From positions 1-64,000 of the forward strand of contig NZ_JACTVI010000011.1 in assembly GCF_014495685.1 (NCBI RefSeq): 64,000 nt of DNA, read 5' to 3'. The notes under the pieces are model-generated. The model saw only the letters and a list, made by a program, of their open reading frames with translations, ran no database searches and was not told where the DNA came from. This DNA comes from Streptomyces sp. TRM68367. GTDB lineage: Bacteria; Actinomycetota; Actinomycetes; Streptomycetales; Streptomycetaceae. This document shows, in pieces, positions 17,144-25,806 of the stretch (positions within the stretch are counted from its first letter, which is position 1; the number at the start of each line of letters is the position of its first letter). Position numbers and translations under genes: made by a program.

Positions 17144-18211
17144 ATGACACCGAGCGCCGCCGACGGCTCCGTCCCCAAGTGGCGCAGCAGGCGCAACTTC
17201 GCGGGGTCCCGACCCGTGATGGACGACGTGGCCCGGCTGGCCGGTGTCTCCAAGCAGACCGTCTCGCGCGTGCTCAACGACCATCCCGCGGTGCGCCCCG
17301 CGACCCGCGAGGCGGTCCTGGAGGCGATGCGGTCGCTCGGCTACCGGCCCAGCCGCAGCGCGCGGTCGCTGGCCAGCGGCCGGACCCGGATGCTCGGGGC
17401 CATCTCCTTCGACGCCGCCCGCTACGGCCCCGCCGCCATCCTGACCGCGATCAACGCCGCGGCCCAGGACGCCGGTTACCTGGTCAGCTCCATCGCGCTG
17501 GACACAGCTGATCACGCCACCGTGGTGGAGGCCGTCGACCGTCTGTCGGCGGAGGGCGCGGACGGCGTGATCGCGATCGCCCCGCAGCGGTGGGTGGGGC
17601 AGGCCCTGGCGGACACCCGCCTCGACACGCCGCTGGTGGTGCTGGAGAACGCCCTGGACGACGGCACGTGGCTGGTCACCGGCGACTCCCGGACCGGCGC
17701 CCGCAAGGCCACCGAGCATCTGCTGGGCCTCGGGCACGGCACCGTCCGGCACATCGCGGGCCCGTCCGGCTGGACGTCCGCCGACCACCGCCTGGAGAGC
17801 TGGCAGGCCACGCTGAAGGCGGCCGGTGCCGAGGTCCCCGCTCCCCTCGTCGGCGACTGGAGCGCGGACTCCGGGTACGCCCTGGGCCGCCTGCTGGCCC
17901 GGGACCCGGACGTGACGGCGATCTTCGCGTCCAACGACCAGATGGCCCTGGGCGTGCTGCACGCGCTGCACGAGACCGGGCGGCGCGTGCCCGATGACGT
18001 GAGTGTGGTCGGCTACGACGACATCCCCGAGGCCGCGCATCTGCTGCCGCCGCTGACCACGGTGCGCACGGACTTCGCCGAGATCGGCACCCGTTCCCTG
18101 CGGCTGCTGCTCAACCGCATCGACGGCACCGCCGAACCACCGCAGGCCGACTCGCTCGTCCCCGTCGACCTGGTGGTGCGCCACAGCAGCGGTCCGGCGC
18201 CCGGCCGCTGA
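17144..18211 (+). CDS. LacI-family transcriptional regulator
   Basis: A 355-residue repressor. The N-terminal helix-turn-helix and hinge are DDVARLAGVSKQTVSRVLN and RSARSLASGRTRMLG. The periplasmic-binding-protein-like ligand domain ends in the family-typical VVGYDDIPEA and PPLTTVRTD segments. It starts at ATG 17144 with about 25 residues before the HTH; an internal ATG at 17219 would give a more conventional N-terminus. It follows the GH35 pair by 141 bp in the same direction. The only strong LacI-type palindrome nearby is at 11392-11427, so it probably represses the MFS-GH35 operon and is induced by the sugar product. Confidence 0.93.
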   Translation: MTPSAADGSVPKWRSRRNFAGSRPVMDDVARLAGVSKQTVSRVLNDHPAVRPATREAVLEAMRSLGYRPSRSARSLASGRTRMLGAISFDAARYGPAAILTAINAAAQDAGYLVSSIALDTADHATVVEAVDRLSAEGADGVIAIAPQRWVGQALADTRLDTPLVVLENALDDGTWLVTGDSRTGARKATEHLLGLGHGTVRHIAGPSGWTSADHRLESWQATLKAAGAEVPAPLVGDWSADSGYALGRLLARDPDVTAIFASNDQMALGVLHALHETGRRVPDDVSVVGYDDIPEAAHLLPPLTTVRTDFAEIGTRSLRLLLNRIDGTAEPPQADSLVPVDLVVRHSSGPAPGR

Positions 18212-18774
18212 CGCGTGCGGCAGGGTGGGCCGGCAGGGTCAGGGCTGTTGTGAAGGTGGCGCCCGCGAGAGGAGCGCTCATGCCGTTGCCGTTGACGGCC
18301 GCCGCCCGGGAGCACGGTGGTCTGGTCGGTGACGGCACCGCATGCCGGTACGTGATGCTGGACGAGCCGACCGTCCGGCGCAGCGGCGTGTCCCTGATCG
18401 GCCTGTACGTGCACGACACCGCGGCGACCGGCCTCGGCTGCGACGTCCTGCAGGACACGCTCGTCGAGGGGGTGCTGACTGCCCGGTGCGGGCGGGCAGG
18501 ACCCGGGCGAGAGGACGCGGTGCCGACGGCCTGCTGGTCACGTCCTCGACGATGCTCGGCAACAACGAGGCCGGGTGCGACGTGTCCTCGCAGGGCACCT
18601 CGGGCGTCGGCGGGCGCGGCGGCATCGGGCGGCGGAGACGGCCTGCGTCATGTGCTCTCCTCGTGACTGCGGCCGGATCCCGGCGGGGGTTCCCGCCGAT
18701 GTGCCTGATCCTGCCGGGGGCGGCGAGAGCGGTCGATTACGCCGGGGGTAATGAGCGGGCGGCACCGTGCCCGG
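18212..18774. other. 563-bp stretch without a convincing gene
   Basis: A frame from ATG 18280 (MPLPLTAAAREHGG...) has a ribosome-site-like GAGAGGAG upstream. It carries a plausible protein segment to about residue 70, then turns into low-quality Arg/Pro-rich sequence. I recognise no family and it may be a degraded gene. No clear terminator was found. Confidence 0.4.
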
Positions 18775-20487
18775 TCAGTGGGACTCACGGCTGACTTCGG
18801 AGCCACTGGAGCCGACGAGGAAGTCGAGGTCGGCGCCGGTGTCGGCCTGCAGGACGTGGTCGACGTAGAGGCGTTCCCAGCCGCGCCGGGGGTGGGCGAA
18901 GCCGGCGACGGTGGCCTGGTTGGGTGTGCGGCGGGCGAGTTCGTCGGCGGGGACCTCGACGTCGATACGACGCGCCTCGACGTCCAGACTGACCACGTCC
19001 CCCGTCCGCACGAGCGCGAGCGGACCGCCGGCCGCGGCCTCCGGCGCCACGTGCAACACGACCGTGCCGTACGCCGTACCGCTCATCCGGCCGTCGCACA
19101 CGCGCACCATGTCCCGCACCCCTTGCTCCAGCAGCTTCTTGGGCAGCGGCATGTTGGCCACCTCGGGCATGCCCGGGTAACCCTTGGGACCGCAGCCGCG
19201 CAGCACCAGGACGCTGTCGGCGTCGACGTCCAGGTCGGGGTCGTCGATGCGGGCGTGGTAGTCCTCGATGCTGTCGAAGACGACCGCAGGGCCGCGGTGG
19301 CGCAGCAGATGCGGGGAGGCCGCGGCGGGTTTGATGACCGCCCCGTCGGGGGTCAGGTTGCCGCGCAGGACAGCGATGCCGCCCTCGGCCACCAGCGGTT
19401 CGGCACGGGTGCGGATGACCTCGGTGTCCCAGATCGCCGCTTCGTCGAGGTACGACACCAGCGGCCGGCCGGTGACCGTCGGCGCGTCGGGGTCGAGGAG
19501 GTCGCGGACCTCGCGCAGGACGGCGAGCAGACCGCCCGCGCGGTGGAAGTCCTCCATCAGGAACCGCCCCGCCGGCTGGAGGTCCACCAGGACCGGGACG
19601 CGGGAGCCGATGCGGTCGAAGTCGTCCAGGGACAGGTCGATCCCGAGGCGTCCGGCGACGGCGAGCAGGTGGACGACTGCGTTGGTGGATCCGCCGATGG
19701 CGGCCAGAGCGACGATCGCGTTGTGGAAGGACGCCTTGGTCAGGAAGGTGCCCGGGCGGCGGTCGGCGCCGACCATGTCCACCACCAGCCGTCCGGTCTC
19801 GTGGGCGGCCTGCAGCAGGCGGCTGTCGGGGGCGGGGGTGCCGGCCAGGCCGGGGACGATCGTGCCCAGGGCTTCGGCGACCAGTGCCATGGTCGAGGCG
19901 GTGCCCATGGTGTTGCAGTGCCCGCGGCTGCGGATCATCGCCGACTCGGAGCGGGTGAACTGCTCCTGGGAGAGCGTACCGGCCCGCACCTCCTCCGACA
20001 GCTTCCACACCCCGGTGCCGCAGCCCAGCAGGCCGCCTCGGAAGGTGCCGTTGAGCATCGGGCCACCGGGGATCACGGCTGCGGGCAGGTCCACCGAGGC
20101 GGCGGCCATCAGCAGCGACGGGATGGTCTTGTCACAGCCGCCCAGCAGCACGACGCCGTCGACGGGGTTGGCGCGCAGCATCTCCTCCGTGGCCATCGCC
20201 GCCATGTTGCGCCACAGCATGGCGGTGGGCCGCACCTGCGTCTCCCCCAGCGAGACCACGGGCAGGTCCAGCGGGATGCCGCCCGCCTCGTACACGCCGT
20301 TGCGCACCGAGGCGGCCACCTCGTTCAGATGCGCGTTGCAGGGGGTCAGGTCCGAGGCCGTGTTGGCGATGGCGATCTGTGGGCGGCCGGTGAAGGCGTC
20401 GCCCGGGACGCCGCGGCGCATCCAGGCCCGGTGGATGTAGGCGTTGCGGTCCTGACCTGCGTACCACTGTGCGCTGCGGAGCTTCAC
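18775..20487 (-). CDS. IlvD/Edd-family dehydratase, probably sugar-acid dehydratase
   Basis: A 570-residue iron-sulfur dehydratase that removes water from 2,3-dihydroxy acids. Cluster cysteines appear in SDLTPCNAHL, GGCDKTIPSL and LLGCGTGVW; GGSTNAVVHLLA and GRMSGTAYGTVVLHVAPEAA are family landmarks. GTG 20487 is chosen (product begins MKLRSAQWYAG); longer frames run through the promoter region. Members beginning this way and standing beside IclR-type regulators, rather than in ilv operons, tend to be aldonic-acid dehydratases (arabonate, xylonate, galactonate). Proximity to the galactosidase locus fits, but the substrate is inference. Divergent from the IclR gene with about 64 bp between starts. 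Confidence 0.88.
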   Translation of the reverse strand: MKLRSAQWYAGQDRNAYIHRAWMRRGVPGDAFTGRPQIAIANTASDLTPCNAHLNEVAASVRNGVYEAGGIPLDLPVVSLGETQVRPTAMLWRNMAAMATEEMLRANPVDGVVLLGGCDKTIPSLLMAAASVDLPAAVIPGGPMLNGTFRGGLLGCGTGVWKLSEEVRAGTLSQEQFTRSESAMIRSRGHCNTMGTASTMALVAEALGTIVPGLAGTPAPDSRLLQAAHETGRLVVDMVGADRRPGTFLTKASFHNAIVALAAIGGSTNAVVHLLAVAGRLGIDLSLDDFDRIGSRVPVLVDLQPAGRFLMEDFHRAGGLLAVLREVRDLLDPDAPTVTGRPLVSYLDEAAIWDTEVIRTRAEPLVAEGGIAVLRGNLTPDGAVIKPAAASPHLLRHRGPAVVFDSIEDYHARIDDPDLDVDADSVLVLRGCGPKGYPGMPEVANMPLPKKLLEQGVRDMVRVCDGRMSGTAYGTVVLHVAPEAAAGGPLALVRTGDVVSLDVEARRIDVEVPADELARRTPNQATVAGFAHPRRGWERLYVDHVLQADTGADLDFLVGSSGSEVSRESH

Positions 20488-20497
20488 ATCCGACTCT

Positions 20498-20532
20498 TTC
20501 CAGTAATCAGTACGGTGGTCTAATCTCTGGAA
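20498..20532 (+). promoter_or_regulatory. Promoter with embedded inverted repeat, divergent IclR/dehydratase region
   Basis: TTCCAG (20498-20503), a 17-bp spacer and TAATCT (20521-20526) make a credible sigma-70-type promoter for the IclR gene. TTCCAG and CTGGAA (20527-20532) form a perfect 6-bp inverted repeat around it. IclR binding here could control both directions. Confidence 0.5.
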
Positions 20533-20551
20533 CATCGTGGAGCGTACGCAG

Positions 20552-21358
20552 ATGTCCGATGGGTCGACAGACCCCGGCGACGGCTCAGAACAAGCCAACG
20601 GCAGTCGTCTGGTGGGGTCCGACCGGGTGCTGGCCGTGCTGAAGAAGCTCGCACGGTATCCCGACGGCGTGGGGCTGGAGGAGCTGACCCGGGTGATCGG
20701 CAGCCCGAAGCCGACCGTGCACCGGGCGCTCGGCGCGCTGCGGCGGGCGGGGCTGGCCGACCAGGGCACCCGCGGACGGTACGTACTCGGCGATGAGTTC
20801 CTGCGGATGGCCTTCGCCCACCACGAGGCCCGCCCCGAAAACGTCCGCATCCGCCCCGCACTGGAGATCCTGGCCCACCGGTTCGGCGAGACCGCGCACT
20901 ACGCCGTCCTCGACGACCGGGAGATCGTCTACCGCGCCAAGGTCGACCCGCCCACCGGCGCCGTACGGCTGACCTCCACGATCGGCGGCCGCAACCCGGC
21001 GCACGCCACCGCCGTGGGCAAGCTGCTGCTCGCCCACCAGTTGGACACCCTGGAAGCCGTCCACGGCTGGATCGGTGCCACACCGCTCGTACGGCGCACA
21101 CCGCGGACCCTGTGCACCGCCGAGGACCTGCACAGCGACCTGCGGACCACCCGGCACCGGGGCTTCGCCCTCGACGACCAGGAGAACGAACCCGGCGTCA
21201 ACTGCCTCGCCCTGCCTGTCCATGCCACCTCACCCACCGCCCCCTCCGGCGCGCTGAGCATCAGCGCCCTGACCTACCGCACACCCCTGCCCGAGCTGAT
21301 CGACGCGGTGGACGAGATCCGCGCAGCCCTCGGTCCCCTGGGCAGGCCGCACCGATGA
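20552..21358 (+). CDS. IclR-family transcriptional regulator
   Basis: A 268-residue regulator: N-terminal winged helix (SDRVLAVLKKL, GLEELTRVIGSPKPTVHRAL) and C-terminal GAF-like effector domain (ETAHYAVLDDREIVYRAKVD, NPAHATAVGKLLLAH, FALDDQENEPGVNCLALPV). ATG 20552 is preferred because GTGGAG lies 9 bases upstream and the predicted -10 at 20521 would leave GTG 20537 almost leaderless; GTG 20537 remains possible. It stands divergent to the dehydratase gene, the usual arrangement for a local IclR regulator sensing a sugar-acid intermediate. Confidence 0.92.
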   Translation: MSDGSTDPGDGSEQANGSRLVGSDRVLAVLKKLARYPDGVGLEELTRVIGSPKPTVHRALGALRRAGLADQGTRGRYVLGDEFLRMAFAHHEARPENVRIRPALEILAHRFGETAHYAVLDDREIVYRAKVDPPTGAVRLTSTIGGRNPAHATAVGKLLLAHQLDTLEAVHGWIGATPLVRRTPRTLCTAEDLHSDLRTTRHRGFALDDQENEPGVNCLALPVHATSPTAPSGALSISALTYRTPLPELIDAVDEIRAALGPLGRPHR

Positions 21359-21539
21359 CCACGACGTTCCGCCCCAGGGGCGTCATTGCGCCATCGGCCC
21401 CACAACCTCTACGCATGGGGACGTCTGATGCAGGGTCCGGGTAGACACTGCGTACTGATCGACACACGCAGTAGCTTTCTCGATACACGCGCGCGGGCAC
21501 GCGAGCGTGCGCGTTGTGGACTCGGGTGAGGGGGGAACC

Positions 21540-23447
21540 GTGCGTTCCGGAGATGAGTTCGCCGACCGCTATGTCCTCAAGGAGGTCATCGGCACGGGGC
21601 GGAGCGGCGATGTGTGGCTGGCGCACGACAAGGTGGTGGGCCAGGACGTCGCGCTGAAGCCGGAGCAGGTGGAAGGCGAGGACGAGACCGCGGTACGGCG
21701 GTTACTGGGCGAGCCGCGGACCATGGCCAAGTTCCGCGACCATCCCCATGTCGTCACCCTGTTCGATGTGGTGACGATGACCCAGGACGACGCGCGGACG
21801 TACTGGTTCATCATGGAGTACGTGCCCGGCGGCGGCCTCGACAAGCACCCGCCGGTGTCCCCCGCGCGGGCGGCCCGCATCGGTGCCGAACTCGCGGACG
21901 CGCTCGCCGCCCTGCACGAGGCGGGCATCGTCCACTGCGACGTCAAGCCCGCCAACATCGGCCTCACCCGGCGGGGTGAGGCGAAGCTGCTGGACTTCGG
22001 CGCCGCGTACCGGGTCGGCGGCAGCGAGACCATCACGGCGAACGGCCCGTTCAGCTTCACGCCGGACTTCGCCGCGCCCGAGCTGGCGCGGGGGAACGTG
22101 CCCCGCCCGGCCTCGGACGTGTTCTGCCTGGCCACCACGCTGTACGCGCTGGTGACCGGCTCGCCGCCGCGGGGCGGTGGGTCCGCCGAGCCGGGACAGA
22201 ACCCGGGCGAGGACACCGAGCGGCTGACGTACTGGAAGGCCGAGCAGGGCGTCGTGGAGATGGACGCCGACGCTGTGGGGCCGCTGTACCCCGTGCTCAC
22301 CGCCATGCTCCAGCGCGATCCCCGGCAGCGGCCCGACGCGGCCGAGGCCGGGCGGCTGCTGGCGGGCGTCGCCGGAGCCCCGCCGGACTCTCCGTCGGGT
22401 CCCCCGACGGAGAAGACCCGGAAGAACGGTCTCCGGCGCCGTCCGGTGCTCGCCGCCCTCGGGGCCGGCGCCGCACTCGTCCTGGGCCTCATCCTCGCCC
22501 CTGGCGACGACGGCGACGCCACCCGGTCCGGCCGGGAGTCCGGCAGGGGCGGGATCGCGGACGGCACGCCGAGCGCCGCGCCTCAGGCCCTGATCGGCGA
22601 TCCACACACCGCCGACCTGTGCGCCCTGGCGGACACCGACACGCTCGGCCGGTTCGGGAAGGCCGAAGTGGACGTGGACTACGGCAACTTCGACCGCTGC
22701 GACGTACTCGTCCACACCGACGACAAGTCCCGCATCGACGTGTCGATCCACCTCCGCCCGGGCTCACCGCCCGAGGGGTCGAAGCCCACCACAACCGTCG
22801 GAAGGATCGGCGTCACCGAAGAGGAACCGCCGGAGGACGACGAGTGCAGGCTGCTGCTGGTGCCCTCCGGCAGCACGGTCGACAAGGCCCTCGTCGGAGT
22901 CCGCGTCAACGAGGGCGAGGGCACCGTGGTCGGCGGCAGCGCGACGATGTGCACGGTCGCCGACGCGGCCGCCCGCAGCGCGGCCGAGGTGCTGAACCGG
23001 GGCCCGGTCCCCCGCCGTGACCCCGCCTATCCGCAGGCCTCGCTCGCCTGGGCGAACGCCTGCGAACTGCTCGACAACAAGGCGCTGTCGGCCGTTCCCG
23101 GCCTCAAGACCGACGTGCCGAGGGTCGGCGTCGCGAACTGGAGCTGCGAGTGGTCGAGCGACGTCGACGATCTGGAGGCCGAGGTGGGCTTCTACCGCGA
23201 CCAGCCCAAGTCCGCGGAGGACGGCGAGTCCAGGAAGCTCAGCGGCTACAACACTGTCGTCATTCCGGAGAGCGAGGACGGGGCCTGCACGGCCTTCGTC
23301 GAGTACCGCCCGTACAGCGGCCAGAACGCCGAGACGTCCGCCGAGATGGTGCGCCTGCGGGTCGGCGGGCAGCGGCCCATGGACCAGCTCTGCGACATGA
23401 CGACCCGCCTCGCCACCACCGCCGCCGCCAAGCTGCGCGCCCGCTGA
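21540..23447 (+). CDS. Membrane Ser/Thr protein kinase with extracytoplasmic repeats
   Basis: A 635-residue PknB-type kinase with one transmembrane helix. The kinase domain spans about residues 5-275: glycine-rich loop IGTGRSGDVW, lysine in VALK near 37, catalytic loop HCDVKPAN near 132 and LLDFGAAY near 151. The arginine before the catalytic Asp is replaced by Cys (non-RD), so activation-loop control may differ from PknB. A membrane helix (LAALGAGAALVLGLILA) lies near 302-320. The external part holds two related units, each with paired cysteines (LCALADTDTLGRFG...CDVLV and ACELLDNKALSAVPG...CEW), resembling DUF3558-type lipoprotein domains. GTG 21540 follows a GGGGGG ribosome site. It converges with an FHA gene 21 bp away, a possible phospho-reader. 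Confidence 0.92.
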   Translation: MRSGDEFADRYVLKEVIGTGRSGDVWLAHDKVVGQDVALKPEQVEGEDETAVRRLLGEPRTMAKFRDHPHVVTLFDVVTMTQDDARTYWFIMEYVPGGGLDKHPPVSPARAARIGAELADALAALHEAGIVHCDVKPANIGLTRRGEAKLLDFGAAYRVGGSETITANGPFSFTPDFAAPELARGNVPRPASDVFCLATTLYALVTGSPPRGGGSAEPGQNPGEDTERLTYWKAEQGVVEMDADAVGPLYPVLTAMLQRDPRQRPDAAEAGRLLAGVAGAPPDSPSGPPTEKTRKNGLRRRPVLAALGAGAALVLGLILAPGDDGDATRSGRESGRGGIADGTPSAAPQALIGDPHTADLCALADTDTLGRFGKAEVDVDYGNFDRCDVLVHTDDKSRIDVSIHLRPGSPPEGSKPTTTVGRIGVTEEEPPEDDECRLLLVPSGSTVDKALVGVRVNEGEGTVVGGSATMCTVADAAARSAAEVLNRGPVPRRDPAYPQASLAWANACELLDNKALSAVPGLKTDVPRVGVANWSCEWSSDVDDLEAEVGFYRDQPKSAEDGESRKLSGYNTVVIPESEDGACTAFVEYRPYSGQNAETSAEMVRLRVGGQRPMDQLCDMTTRLATTAAAKLRAR

Positions 23448-23468
23448 CGACGCGCTGGAGGGCACCGC

Positions 23469-24269
23469 TCAGCTGGTCACCGATGGCCCGAGGTCCGGCC
23501 AGGTGCTGTCGTCCTCCATCAGCTCGAGGTCCGGCGGTACGAGCGTGGTGGACTCCACCAGCCCCTTGAGCAGGTTCTGCAGCAGGGCGTTGTCGTTGGG
23601 GCGGCCCTGCGACTTGTCGTGCATCAGCGGGTACCGGAAGCCGGTGCGGTCGAGCCGTTTGCGTACCGCCTCGATCCGGTGCTCGATCCTGCGCTCGGTC
23701 CAGTTGTCGTCCGGGCGGAGGTAGCCGAGCTGTTTGGCGGCCATGGCGTACGTCAGGGGGCGTGGTTCCTCCTCGTAGAGCAGATACCGCTGGCCCAGTA
23801 CGACGAGCAGCAGCCGTTCGTCGTCGTTGAGCGCCCAGGTCTCCGGGCGCAGGGTCTCGGCACGTCGGCGGGACACCGGCCCCTGGTCGTCGTGGCCCGC
23901 CACGTACAGCTCGACCAGGTGTTCCCGGTAGCCGGAGCCCTTCACGAACAGCGGGGTGTAGCCGGTGGCCAGCGGGATGGGCTCGGTGGTGGCGTGCATC
24001 ATCCGGCCACGGGGCAGCCGGACCAACTGCTGCCCGGTGTTGCGCAGCCACCAGTGCCCCTGGCGGTACGTCAGCTCGCCGTGCCGGCGGCTCACCCGCA
24101 GGTCGTCCACGCCGACCCCCAGGTCCACGTCCGGCTTGTCGCCCCGCCCGAAGCGGAGCGTCAGGCCCGGCCGCGGCGGGGCGTTGAGGTCTCCGGTGAC
24201 CGTGCGGGCGTGCAGTGTACCGGGCTTGGCGGGCGCGACACCGCGTGCGAGGCTGGTGGAGAGGGACAT
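23469..24269 (-). CDS. FHA-domain protein with C-terminal helical domain
   Basis: A 266-residue cytoplasmic protein. Residues about 25-100 form an FHA phosphothreonine-binding domain: LTLRFGRGDKPDVDLG, DDLRVSRRHGELTYRQGHWW (the SRRH motif contacts phosphothreonine) and LRNTGQQLVRL. The remainder includes LNDDERLLLVVLGQRYL and a basic helical segment TERRIEHRIEAVRKRLDRTG that looks like a winged-helix DNA-binding unit. ATG 24269 has GGGAGA 6 bases upstream. It is transcribed toward the Ser/Thr kinase gene. Such FHA-HTH proteins are common in Streptomyces, and a kinase-reader pair is plausible but unproven. Confidence 0.88.
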   Translation of the reverse strand: MSLSTSLARGVAPAKPGTLHARTVTGDLNAPPRPGLTLRFGRGDKPDVDLGVGVDDLRVSRRHGELTYRQGHWWLRNTGQQLVRLPRGRMMHATTEPIPLATGYTPLFVKGSGYREHLVELYVAGHDDQGPVSRRRAETLRPETWALNDDERLLLVVLGQRYLLYEEEPRPLTYAMAAKQLGYLRPDDNWTERRIEHRIEAVRKRLDRTGFRYPLMHDKSQGRPNDNALLQNLLKGLVESTTLVPPDLELMEDDSTWPDLGPSVTS

Positions 24270-24361
24270 CGCTGGTCTCCCAGGTTCGTGAAGTGCTCGG
24301 CGGTTCATCGGATTCCGGGCACGCGGACGGGCGTACGCACAGGATTTCGCACCTTCTGCGG

Positions 24362-25115
24362 GACCCCTCCCCACCGCCGGGGGCGGAGCAACCCTCCACG
24401 AGGGCGGCGGGCGCGGTCCGCCCCACCGCGCGGGCGGACCGGTCCAGCACGTCGTGGCTGCGCTTGCCCTCGCGCAGCCAGTCGGTGACGGTGTCGCAGG
24501 GGTCCTTGGCAGGCAGGCCGCGGAGGAATCCGTTCAGGGTCGATTCGACCGTCTTGTCGTTGCCGGGTTCGGCGAGGACCTGGGCGGGGTGACGGCCTCG
24601 TCACCGCGGGCACTCGGCGGGGCGTCGGTGACGCGGTGCCCGGACCACACCCGGTCCTGCGCGCTGCGCACGCGCGCGCTGTTGCCGCTGTCCTGGGCCT
24701 CGGTGACGTCCCGCCCGGCCCGGCCGGCGTCGAACCGCAGCAGCCCCACGATCAGCAGCACCGGCAGCGTGACGCCGAGCGCGACCAGGCGCTGCCTGCG
24801 CCGGGCCCGGGGCCCTGGCCGGTTGGCCGCCCTGCCTGCCGCCAGGTACCACCCGTGCAGGACGGTGCCCGCCCACCACACGAGCACGGCGATCTCGTAC
24901 GACTGCGACGCGGTCGACGCGAGCAGCCAGACGAGGACGACGGTGACGGCCACGTTGCCGACGGCGAGCCCTCGCCGGCGCAGGATCAGATAGCCGACTC
25001 CGAGTAGTGAGGCGTTGCCGAGGGCCACGGCGGGCGGATCGTACGCCCGGACGTCGCCGGGCGGGTGCTCCGGCTTGGCGGGAAAGACGGGCGCGGCGCG
25101 CGTCGGGTCATCCAT
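24362..25115 (-). pseudogene. Membrane protein gene, frameshifted with internal deletion
   Basis: ATG 25115 follows GGGGGAGAG. The protein begins with a Pro-rich cytosolic segment, then about four hydrophobic helices (ALGNASLLGVGYLILRRR, AVGNVAVTVVLVWLLAS, IAVLVWWAGTVLHGWYLA, RLVALGVTLPVLLIVGLL). A soluble tail SARVRSAQDRVWSGHRVTDA follows, and the frame stops at 24534. The sequence that continues sensibly (LAEPGNDKTVESTLNGFLRG, KDPCDTVTDWLREGKRSHD, DRSARAVGRTAPAAL) is in another frame from about 24593 down to 24362. An indel, probably with a short internal deletion, therefore separates domain and tail. The translated 193-residue product may still insert in the membrane. Function unknown. Confidence 0.6.
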
Positions 25116-25258
25116 CGCTCTCCCCCGGTCGCAGGACGGCTCTGGGTGCCCGCATTGTCGGGCCGGGCCTGCGGGAGGGGTCCCGGAAGCCCGGATCGGC
25201 CGGACACGCGCAGAGATGCTCCGGCGACCGGGGCGTGGTCGCGCCTTCGCGGAACGGT

Positions 25259-25738
25259 TCAGCCGGTGCCCGTGGGGTCGAACCACGTGGGGGCGTCCGA
25301 CAGGGCCTGCTTGATCCGGAACAGCCCGTGCTCGTTCAGCTCGGGCAGGCGGTCCACGGCGAACCAGCCGACCTCCAGCGACTCGTCGTCGTTGACCAGG
25401 GCCTCGCCGCCGACGGCCCGGCAGCGGAAGGTGATGTCCATGTACTGGCAGGTGTCGCCGTTGTCGTACGTGACGGGGTCCAGTGCCTGGACGAGGACGA
25501 CCCGCTCGGCGACGCAGCGCACGCCCGTCTCCTCGTAGGTCTCCCGCACGGCGCACGCCGCGGGCTGCTCCCCCGGCTCCGGAATGCCCCCGATGACCGA
25601 CCATCTGCCGGAGTCGGAGCGGCGGTTCAGCAGCACCCTGCCCTCGTCGTCGAAGACGAGAGCGGTGACTCCGGGAAGCAAGAGGAGCTGGTGACCGGCA
25701 GTGGCACGCAGGTTCCGGATGAAGTCGGGAGTAGCCAT
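25259..25738 (-). CDS. Nudix hydrolase
   Basis: A 159-residue Nudix protein with the full Nudix box: GGIPEPGEQP followed by AVRETYEETGV, matching GX5EX7REUXEEXGU, around residues 50-72. Upstream is LPGVTALVFDDEGRVLLNRRSD. It hydrolyses a nucleoside diphosphate linked to another moiety; the actual substrate cannot be told. ATG 25738 is chosen because AGGG lies 8 bases upstream, whereas GTG 25744 leaves only two. It is a monocistronic-looking gene between the membrane protein and lnt. Confidence 0.92.
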   Translation of the reverse strand: MATPDFIRNLRATAGHQLLLLPGVTALVFDDEGRVLLNRRSDSGRWSVIGGIPEPGEQPAACAVRETYEETGVRCVAERVVLVQALDPVTYDNGDTCQYMDITFRCRAVGGEALVNDDESLEVGWFAVDRLPELNEHGLFRIKQALSDAPTWFDPTGTG

Positions 25739-25806
25739 GGTCACGACCCTAACCGGCCGGCCCCGGCGCCCAGGGGCGATTCAGACTGCGTGCGACGGTC
25801 GTACGG

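Noticed and set aside
18751..20523. 590-codon rightward frame opposite the dehydratase gene
   Set aside because: Composition is Gly/Val/His/Gln-rich without hydrophobic core patterns; the opposite strand has clear iron-sulfur motifs.
21540..23447. Inactive pseudokinase because of HCD
   Set aside because: The catalytic Asp, the Lys two residues on, the VALK lysine and DFG are all present; only the regulatory Arg is missing.
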